DNA of 7,478 bases from Gammaproteobacteria bacterium (GTDB lineage Bacteria; Pseudomonadota; Gammaproteobacteria; Pseudomonadales; Pseudohongiellaceae). The notes below the pieces were generated by a model that was given only the letters and a program-made list of their open reading frames with translations, was not told the DNA's origin and did not search any database. Below are positions 1 to 5,489 of the stretch, piece after piece. The DNA is taken from assembly GCA_002694855.1 (NCBI GenBank), contig NZNL01000038.1, forward strand, positions 18,790 through 26,267, given 5' to 3'. Position numbers and translations under genes: made by a program. The first letter of the stretch is position 1; the number at the start of each line of letters is the position of its first letter.

Positions 1-37
1 CCAAGTATTAATGCCAATTTCCACTACAATGTTCGCC

Positions 38-65
38 TAGACATACATTATAAAACGTTTACAAT
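38..65 (+). promoter_or_regulatory. Candidate sigma70-type promoter of the operon
   Basis: A TAGACA hexamer (38-43) and a TACAAT hexamer (60-65) each match the sigma70 consensus at five of six positions, with a 16-base spacer. This predicts transcription starting near 72 and a leader of about 45 bases before the moxR ATG. The spacer is A/T-rich and holds the 8-base palindrome AAACGTTT (53-60), which could be an operator or chance. A second -10-like TATAAA (49-54) has no good -35 partner. It is the only convincing promoter-like pair found upstream of the cluster. The call rests on consensus matching only. Confidence 0.45.
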
Positions 66-102
66 CCCTCGCTGACTTCACCTTACGCGCTCCATACACC
101 GC

Positions 103-107
103 AGGGA
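103..107 (+). promoter_or_regulatory. Shine-Dalgarno site of moxR
   Basis: AGGGA lies nine bases before the ATG at 117. It supports that start, which also gives the N-terminal length usual for MoxR proteins of this operon type. Confidence 0.55.
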
Positions 108-116
108 ATTCATAAT

Positions 117-1076
117 ATGAGCCGCCATGGAATAATAACAGAACTCAAAAGTTGGTTATCCGAGCAAATTATAGGACAAGAGCGCTTACTCGATAGTTTA
201 CTTATAGCCGTATTGGCGGACGGCCATCTCTTGGTTGAAGGCGCTCCTGGTTTGGCCAAGACAAAAGCTATTAAGGACTTATCTCGGGCCATTGAAGGCG
301 ATTTCCACCGAATTCAGTTCACTCCAGACCTGCTGCCCAGTGATATCACCGGTACAGAAGTTTACCGGCCAGAAGATGGCTCATTTCGATTCCAACAGGG
401 CCCTATTTTTCATAATTTAGTACTAGCCGATGAAATTAATAGAGCCCCGGCCAAAGTCCAATCAGCCTTGTTAGAAGCAATGGGCGAACATCAAGTTAGT
501 GTGGGCCGAGAGTCTTTTACTTTACCCCCTCTTTTTCTTGTAATGGCCACCCAAAACCCTATCGAGCAAGAAGGCACCTATCCATTACCCGAGGCCCAAC
601 TCGACAGATTCCTGATGCACGTCACAATAGATTATCCAAAAATAGAAGCGGAACGGGACATTCTCCACCTTGTACGAAATGAAGCCCAAAATAAAATTCC
701 TGACCCTCCTAAGCAAGTTGCTCAAGAAGATTTGTTCGCGGCTCGGCAAGAAATACTAGCTATGCATATGGCGCCGGAAGTAGAAGAGTACATCATCCAA
801 CTGATAATGGCCTCCCGAACGCCTGAAGTGTACGGGGAAGAGCTAGCTTCCTGGTTAGAGTATGGAGCCAGCCCTCGAGGCACTATTTCGTTGGATCGCT
901 GCGCGAGAGCTTATTCTTGGATACAGGGCCGGGATTTCGTTAGCCCCGACGATGTTCAAGAGGTTATGTTCGACGTGTTACGCCACCGCATCCTCCTTAG
1001 TTTCGAAGCAGAGGCAAGTGGCATAACTCCAGACAAAGTATTAGAAACTATTCGCGAACGCGTCCCATCTGCCTGA
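117..1076 (+). CDS. moxR: MoxR-family AAA+ ATPase
   Basis: A cytosolic AAA+ ATPase of the MoxR family, expected to remodel or activate partner proteins, typically VWA-domain proteins encoded beside it. All core motifs are visible: Walker A GAPGLAKT (residues 42-49), Walker B LVLADEINRAP (101-111), the LLEAMGE segment (118-124), sensor 1 with ATQNP (144-148), the EAQLDRF segment with the likely arginine finger R164, and sensor 2 GASPRGT (250-256) in the C-terminal helical lid. At 319 residues it is full length for the family. It is the first gene of the cluster, with a promoter-like pair and Shine-Dalgarno site just upstream, and it ends 16 bases before the DUF58 gene. NorQ/CbbQ-type relatives share the fold, but the DUF58-DUF4381-Bat neighbours place it in the Bat-associated MoxR group. 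The family is certain; the client is inferred. Confidence 0.96.
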   Translation: MSRHGIITELKSWLSEQIIGQERLLDSLLIAVLADGHLLVEGAPGLAKTKAIKDLSRAIEGDFHRIQFTPDLLPSDITGTEVYRPEDGSFRFQQGPIFHNLVLADEINRAPAKVQSALLEAMGEHQVSVGRESFTLPPLFLVMATQNPIEQEGTYPLPEAQLDRFLMHVTIDYPKIEAERDILHLVRNEAQNKIPDPPKQVAQEDLFAARQEILAMHMAPEVEEYIIQLIMASRTPEVYGEELASWLEYGASPRGTISLDRCARAYSWIQGRDFVSPDDVQEVMFDVLRHRILLSFEAEASGITPDKVLETIRERVPSA

Positions 1077-1089
1077 TTGTCTAGGACGC
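1060..1089 (+). promoter_or_regulatory. Possible hairpin masking the DUF58 ribosome site
   Basis: GCGTCC (1060-1065), within the last codons of moxR, is exactly complementary to GGACGC (1084-1089). That second arm overlaps AGGA (1083-1086), the Shine-Dalgarno site six bases before the DUF58 ATG at 1093. The 18-base loop carries the moxR stop codon (1074-1076). A ribosome finishing moxR would cover the left arm and free the site, giving translational coupling. The pairing is seen directly. The function is inference, and a six-base stem can arise by chance. Confidence 0.3.
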
Positions 1090-1092
1090 CGT

Positions 1093-2073
1093 ATGTCAGC
1101 GAAGCTACAAATCGATCCTCACCATGCCCGCTACCAGAGCAAGGGGGCTATCATTACCCTTCAGCAACTTCTGGTTCAACGCTATGCCGCCAAAACCCTC
1201 GAATACCTTGCCCATACGCGCTCCATTGCTGGCATTTCTGGACTACACCTATCGAAGATGCGGGGGCGAGGTATCGATTTCGAAGAATTCAGGCCATACC
1301 AGCCCGGAGATGACATCCGCCTAATAGATTGGCGCGTTACCGCTCGCACCAACAGACCATTCACGAAGGTATTTCGCGAAGAACGAGAAAGACCTGTAAT
1401 TATAGCAGTAGATCAGACTCACAATATGTATTTCGGTAGCCAGATCGCCTTCAAATCGGTTATCGCAGCCCAAGCCGCGGCTGTTTTTTGCTGGCTAGCT
1501 ATTGACAATGGTGATCGTGTGGGAGGGCTTGTTTTCTCTGACTTTGAGGCAAGTTTAGTGAGACCCAAAAGGAGTCGCCGCTCCGCTCTGCACCTGCTCA
1601 ACCAAGTCTATCTTTACAATCAAAATTTACAGCATGCTAAAGACCCCGAACCTCAAACTCCTTCCGATTCTGATTTCAGGCCAGGATTAGCCCACGCCCT
1701 AGGTCAGATACGGCGTATAACCAAACCAGGTAGCACCCTGTACGTGATTTCTGACTTCGTAACTATGGATGACAAGGCTCTACAATACTTGAACCAGTTA
1801 TCCAGGCATAACAATGTTATATGTTGTTTTATATACGACGCTCTTGAGGAGACCTTACCGGTTCCTGGTATTTACAGCATTACAGATGGCTTTCGCAAAG
1901 GGGCACTTAATACCCACAGTAAAAAAGCCAGGAATCGATATAGCGATCAATTTCACGAGCGCAGTGAATCTCTAGAATCTGAGCTTGAACGGCTACAGAT
2001 CCGATTTCTTAAGATGCGCACCAATCAACTAGTCGTAGAGCAAATCCGAAAATGGATAGCGAAGAACTCCTAA
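1093..2073 (+). CDS. DUF58 domain protein, soluble, MoxR-associated
   Basis: A 326-residue DUF58 protein, the usual second gene of MoxR/Bat clusters; its biochemical role is not established. The hallmark segment lies at residues 67-85: R-P-Y-Q-P-G-D-D, then R-L-I-D-W and T-A-R. A VWA-like half follows, with a first metal-site strand ending in D107 (VIIAVDQTHNM) and a later I-S-D-F (219-222) with D221. The expected D-x-S-x-S is instead D107-x-T109-x-N111, so metal binding may be weak or absent. No signal peptide or membrane helix is seen, so it is likely cytosolic, unlike DUF58 proteins with N-terminal helices. The ATG at 1093 has AGGA six bases upstream. The 3' end overlaps the DUF4381 gene by 22 bp. 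Family certain; function unknown. Confidence 0.92.
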   Translation: MSAKLQIDPHHARYQSKGAIITLQQLLVQRYAAKTLEYLAHTRSIAGISGLHLSKMRGRGIDFEEFRPYQPGDDIRLIDWRVTARTNRPFTKVFREERERPVIIAVDQTHNMYFGSQIAFKSVIAAQAAAVFCWLAIDNGDRVGGLVFSDFEASLVRPKRSRRSALHLLNQVYLYNQNLQHAKDPEPQTPSDSDFRPGLAHALGQIRRITKPGSTLYVISDFVTMDDKALQYLNQLSRHNNVICCFIYDALEETLPVPGIYSITDGFRKGALNTHSKKARNRYSDQFHERSESLESELERLQIRFLKMRTNQLVVEQIRKWIAKNS

Positions 2074-2570
2074 GTCAATTGGCAGACATTCATCTGCCTG
2101 TAGACGTGACTTACTGGCCACCAGCTATTGGTTGGTGGGTTCTGGTCATCTTCATTCTCACAGGCGGATACCTGCTAGTAAAACGTTATATCCAATATAA
2201 GAATCTCCACAAAATTTGTTCACGCGCCCTGGCAGAGCTAGACCGTTGTTATCAAAATTTTAGAACAATCGAGAACGAAAACATCGACTCTCTAAAAATT
2301 CTCTATGTAAATCAGGTCAATTCGGTTCTACGACGAGTAGCTTTAGTTCATTTCCCTCAAGCCGGTGTAGCAAGTCTAGGAGGTGACGATTGGGTTGATT
2401 TTATTCGAAAAAAAGGGGACTCTTCAGGGCTGAACGAAGAAATAGCCGCAGCCATCAGTTATGGGCGGTTCCAGACAAAATGTGACGTGGATGTAGACGC
2501 TCTGAACAATCTGGGTCATAACTGGATCAACAGTCTCTATCTCGGTAAGAGAAAGTCCATATCCACATAG
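2052..2570 (+). CDS. DUF4381 single-pass membrane protein
   Basis: A 172-residue protein with the DUF4381 signature: a short N-terminal segment with LADIHLPVDVTYWPP (residues 10-24), one membrane helix (about 28-43), then a basic edge (K44, R45, K50). The rest is mainly helical, with LRRVAL (93-98) and a later SLGGDDWVDFI segment (108-118), both typical of the family. The basic edge puts the C-terminal part in the cytosol and the short N-terminus outside. It is therefore a candidate link between cytosolic MoxR/DUF58 and the membrane VWA proteins (inference). The start lies inside the DUF58 gene with only a weak GAG (2038-2040) as ribosome site, so translation is probably coupled. It ends in tandem in-frame stops, TAG then TAA (2568-2573). 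No biochemical activity is known to me. Confidence 0.88.
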   Translation: MDSEELLSQLADIHLPVDVTYWPPAIGWWVLVIFILTGGYLLVKRYIQYKNLHKICSRALAELDRCYQNFRTIENENIDSLKILYVNQVNSVLRRVALVHFPQAGVASLGGDDWVDFIRKKGDSSGLNEEIAAAISYGRFQTKCDVDVDALNNLGHNWINSLYLGKRKSIST

Positions 2571-2637
2571 TAAATAAGGCCACAAACAGATAGTTGGAAG
2601 CAAAAGGATATCCATTGATTAAGGGTTGAGTAATTAG
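2571..2637 (+). other. Non-coding gap inside the operon
   Basis: This 67-base gap is the only sizeable break between genes; every other junction overlaps or is 16 bases. It contains an 8-base palindrome, GGATATCC (2606-2613), and a weak ribosome site for batA (AGGG at 2622-2625 or GAG at 2628-2630). I see no convincing promoter pair, no GC-rich hairpin with a U tract, and no small gene. It separates the MoxR-DUF58-DUF4381 part from the Bat part. Confidence 0.6.
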
Positions 2638-3699
2638 ATGCTTGAATTTACATGGCCTTGGGTATTTCTAACCCTACCCCTGCCCCTTTTAATATATCAC
2701 CTGATGGCCCGCGCCCCTCGCCAAGACGCCGCGCTTTACGTTCCGTTTTTCAGCATACTTAGGAGACTTCAGTCTGATAGTGAAAATATCACCAGCAGTC
2801 GTTTGCTTTATCTCATTTGCTGCACACTAATTTGGCTCTTAATTGTATTAGCTGCAACCCGTCCTCAGTGGCTTGGAGAACCGGTGCAGCTCCCGTCCAC
2901 CGGTCGCGACCTAATGCTCTCAGTTGACATCTCCGGGAGCATGGAGGCTCAAGACATGGTTGTTGGCAACCGGCAGGCCTCTCGCATAGATGTTGTAAAG
3001 GCTGTTGTCGGTGATTTTGTGGAGCGTCGTGAGGGGGATCGATTGGGCTTAATTTTGTTCGCAGCCCATTCTTATGTACAGGCACCACTAACTTTCGACA
3101 GAGAAACGGTGGGAACACTGCTGGAAGAAGCCGAGATCGGAATTATCGAGGAATCCGCGACAGCCATAGGTGACGCCATTGGACTAGCTGTTATCCATTT
3201 ACGAAATCGACCGGAAAACAGCCGAGTGCTGGTCCTTTTAACAGATGGGGTTAACAATGCCGGAGCCGTCTCGCCCGAGCAAGCCGGTCAGCTAGCGCGG
3301 CAAGAAAATATCAAAATTTACACAATCGGGATCGGTGCCGATCAAGTAGTGCAACGAACTTTTTTTGGTGCGCGAGCCATAAATCCCTCCGCCGAGTTGG
3401 ATGAGGCTGTCCTCACGCGCATAGCAGAATCTACTGGCGGACGCTATTTTCGGGCCAGAGACGTGAATGACCTGGTTGCAATTTATGAGGAGCTAGATCG
3501 ACTAGAAGCAATCGAACAGGACGAACAAACTTATCGTCCTACACGCGTGCTTTTTTACTGGCCTCTAGGAGGAGCGATACTTATAAGCTTTTTGTTAGCC
3601 CTGTTTTCGATTCCCTGGATATCTCTAGCTGGAAGGGCTCGTCTACAAAATTATGAAGATAAAGCACAGGAAACCGAAGCTACCGGAAGTGAAGCCTAA
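2638..3699 (+). CDS. batA: BatA-type VWA membrane protein
   Basis: A 353-residue inner-membrane protein with one von Willebrand A domain. Membrane helices lie at about residues 6-23, 56-73 and 305-325. The VWA domain (about 90-290) has a complete metal-ion-dependent adhesion site: DISGSM (97-102), T175 in ATAIGDAIG, and D203 in LLTDG. Arginines between helices 1 and 2 (R25, R28, R42, R43) mark that loop as cytosolic, so the VWA domain should face the periplasm and the short C-terminal tail the cytosol. The opening FTWPW and the NPSAELDE segment (249-256) are typical of BatA-like proteins. The ATG directly follows an in-frame stop (2635-2637), so no upstream extension is possible. The stop overlaps the next start by one base (TAATG). 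The partner bound by the metal site is unknown. Confidence 0.93.
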   Translation: MLEFTWPWVFLTLPLPLLIYHLMARAPRQDAALYVPFFSILRRLQSDSENITSSRLLYLICCTLIWLLIVLAATRPQWLGEPVQLPSTGRDLMLSVDISGSMEAQDMVVGNRQASRIDVVKAVVGDFVERREGDRLGLILFAAHSYVQAPLTFDRETVGTLLEEAEIGIIEESATAIGDAIGLAVIHLRNRPENSRVLVLLTDGVNNAGAVSPEQAGQLARQENIKIYTIGIGADQVVQRTFFGARAINPSAELDEAVLTRIAESTGGRYFRARDVNDLVAIYEELDRLEAIEQDEQTYRPTRVLFYWPLGGAILISFLLALFSIPWISLAGRARLQNYEDKAQETEATGSEA

Positions 3700-5489
3700 T
3701 GGATATTTTGATTCCAGCCAGCCTAATTCAAGACTTCCATTTCCTCCGTCCATTATGGCTGTTAGCCATCGTACCCTCACTAGTGTTTTTTGTTGCCATG
3801 TGGCGCATCAATACAGTGGTGACTGCTTGGGATAAAGCAATTGACAAATCACTGCTACCGTACCTATTAGACCGTAGCAAGAATGCCGCTCAACGCACTC
3901 CTCTGCTTCTGCTCTTCATGGCCTGGCTACTTTCTGTTATAGCCCTGGCTGGACCTGTCTGGGAACAATTGCCCCAACCGGTTCAAAAGAGGGAGGACGC
4001 ACTGGTCATTGTGATGGATCTATCGTTATCAATGTTTGCTCCTGACCATAATCCCTCTCGATTAGACCTTGCTAAACGAAAATTACGTGACATTCTGACA
4101 TTACGAGAAGAAGGTCAGACAGCATTGGTCGTATATGCCGGTGACGCACATGCTGTGACCCCTCTTACGGATGATGTTGTGACGATTGATGCCCTCGTAC
4201 CCTCGCTTAGCCCCAACATTATGCCTCTTTTCGGTAGTAACCCCATGGCCGCCATCGATATGGCGATTCAACTACTAGAGGACGTTGAAGTTACGCGTGG
4301 CAAAATCCTTCTAATGACCGATGGTATTAGCGGGTTTGATCAAGAGTTACTCATTACCGAACAAATACAAGATACAGCCTATGAGTTACTTATTATGGGT
4401 ATTGGCACAGAGGAAGGTGCTCCTATTCGCACCAGCGATGGTAGCTTTTTGACTGATGAAAATGGAGCAATGGTAATACCTACGCTTAATAAAAATGTCT
4501 TGCAATCCCTAGCTAATCGAACTGGTGGACGTTATCACGATATACAATTAGCAGATTCCGATCTAGCTTATTTGCTTACTCAGAATGACTTCTTGGACGA
4601 TACTGAATTGACTGAGGTAGAAGAAGAATTTGATGTCTGGCATGAATTGGGTCCATGGCTACTTTTACTCGTTCTGCCTCTGAGTGCCCTGACTTTTCGA
4701 CGAGGCTGGTTGTTCAGCCTGACATTCTTCATTAGTGCTGGTTTAATACTTCCAAGTCAGAATACCCATGCCCAAGGCTTTGAATGGAGTGACCTGTGGA
4801 AGACTAGAGACCAACAGGCAGCCGAAGCATTTGCTAACGAAGATCATGGACTAGCTGCGGTATTATTTGAGACCTCTGAATGGAAAGGCGCCGCTAGCTA
4901 TCGGGCCCAGGACTATGAGTCGGCAATCGCAGCATTCAGCGCCAGCGACACACCTGACGGCCATTACAACCGCGGTAATTCACTTGCACTAGCTGGCAAT
5001 TACGAAGAAGCAATAGCTGCTTATGATGCTACCATCGCGCTAGAATTCGATCACGAAGATGCAATCTACAATAGGGAAATTGTAGAGGAACTGCTAGAAC
5101 AACAACAATCTGAAGAAGGTGAAAATCAGGACGGCGACAGCCAAGAAAACCAGTCCGAGCAAAATTCACAAAATGAGTCCGAAGAGCAGAGCGAAAACAG
5201 TGACCAGCAAGACCAAGAGAGTCAAGAAGGAAACGAAGACCAACAACAACAAGAGCAGCAAAACCAGCCGCCTGAGGACCAAGAAGATTCAGAATCAAAT
5301 AGTGAACAGAACACGCCTAGCGAAAGCACCAATGAAGATTTCGAGGAACAGCAATCGCTAGAACAATGGTTGCGGCGAATTGAGGACGACCCTGGAGAAC
5401 TATTACGCCGCAAGTTTCGCTACCAGTATCGTCAACGTCAGTTAAATGGCACTGCTAATAGTATCCAAAATGGAGGCCAGATCTGGTGA
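3699..5489 (+). CDS. batB: BatB/BatC fusion: VWA plus TPR membrane protein
   Basis: This 596-residue protein joins a BatB-like VWA half to a BatC-like TPR half. Helices lie at about residues 19-34 and 68-84, with a basic cytosolic loop between them. The VWA domain (about 100-300) has DLSLSM (107-112), S180 in place of the usual Thr, and D208 in MTDG. Two close helices follow (about 319-333 and 337-352) with R334-R335 between them. The TPR region spans about 370-460, with one clear repeat at 421-454 (GHYNRGNSLALAGNYEEAIA onward). A Gln/Glu/Asn/Ser/Asp-rich linker (460-558) has no Lys, Arg or His. The protein ends in a basic segment, W557-L-R-R through R580, which resembles the C-terminus of related proteins. 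Topology puts both VWA and TPR in the periplasm. GGAAG (3685-3689) is the likely ribosome site. Such fusions are known in gammaproteobacteria; the exact role is not. Confidence 0.92.
   Translation: MDILIPASLIQDFHFLRPLWLLAIVPSLVFFVAMWRINTVVTAWDKAIDKSLLPYLLDRSKNAAQRTPLLLLFMAWLLSVIALAGPVWEQLPQPVQKREDALVIVMDLSLSMFAPDHNPSRLDLAKRKLRDILTLREEGQTALVVYAGDAHAVTPLTDDVVTIDALVPSLSPNIMPLFGSNPMAAIDMAIQLLEDVEVTRGKILLMTDGISGFDQELLITEQIQDTAYELLIMGIGTEEGAPIRTSDGSFLTDENGAMVIPTLNKNVLQSLANRTGGRYHDIQLADSDLAYLLTQNDFLDDTELTEVEEEFDVWHELGPWLLLLVLPLSALTFRRGWLFSLTFFISAGLILPSQNTHAQGFEWSDLWKTRDQQAAEAFANEDHGLAAVLFETSEWKGAASYRAQDYESAIAAFSASDTPDGHYNRGNSLALAGNYEEAIAAYDATIALEFDHEDAIYNREIVEELLEQQQSEEGENQDGDSQENQSEQNSQNESEEQSENSDQQDQESQEGNEDQQQQEQQNQPPEDQEDSESNSEQNTPSESTNEDFEEQQSLEQWLRRIEDDPGELLRRKFRYQYRQRQLNGTANSIQNGGQIW
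5076..5372 (+). repeat. Low-complexity acidic/Gln-rich coding segment
   Basis: This segment encodes residues 460-558 of the BatB/BatC protein. It is made almost wholly of Gln, Glu, Asn, Ser and Asp, with not one Lys, Arg or His in 99 residues. At DNA level it is A-rich and includes short CAA runs (three units at 5100-5108, four at 5241-5252). It is probably a disordered periplasmic linker between the TPR and the basic C-terminal segment. Its odd composition also leaves open other frames on both strands; I regard these as artefacts. Confidence 0.85.
5472..5476 (+). promoter_or_regulatory. Strong Shine-Dalgarno deciding the batD GTG start
   Basis: GGAGG lies nine bases before GTG at 5486. It is the best ribosome site in the window. 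It fixes the GTG as the batD start, since the reading frame then opens with a clean signal peptide. A perfect 10-base palindrome, CCAGATCTGG (5477-5486), fills the space between the site and the start. Confidence 0.75.

Noticed and set aside
1..75. Open frame of 24 codons from the window edge ending in TGA at 73-75, possibly the tail of an upstream gene
   Set aside because: A run this short is likely by chance, the peptide matches no family I recognise, and the best promoter candidate lies inside it. It cannot be excluded without upstream sequence.
117..1076. NorQ/CbbQ-type activase instead of Bat-associated MoxR
   Set aside because: No nitric oxide reductase, RuBisCO or NorD/CbbO-type partner is present, while the DUF58-DUF4381-BatA-BatB-BatD set is the standard context for a MoxR of this kind.
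1077..1313. 78-codon plus-strand frame starting right after moxR
   Set aside because: It overlaps the DUF58 gene in another frame, has no family features, and DUF58 has the better ribosome site and clear homology.
2813..3118. 101-codon minus-strand frame within batA
   Set aside because: It lies antisense to the VWA domain of a well-supported gene; the peptide is Pro/Gln/Arg/Cys-rich and looks like a codon shadow.
5241..5252. CAA x4 as a phase-variable microsatellite
   Set aside because: The unit is a triplet, so slippage would not shift the frame, and four units are too few for contingency-locus behaviour.
5029..5413. Open frames on both strands across the low-complexity segment (Lys/Thr-rich plus frame, Ser/Cys- and Leu-rich minus frames)
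   Set aside because: They arise from the repeated GAA/CAA/AGC-type codons of the BatB/BatC linker, which leave few stops in any frame.
5477..5486. Perfect 10-base palindrome CCAGATCTGG between the batD Shine-Dalgarno and its GTG
   Set aside because: Several 10-base palindromes are expected by chance in a window this size, and as RNA it gives only a three-pair stem. The position is striking but not enough for a regulatory call.
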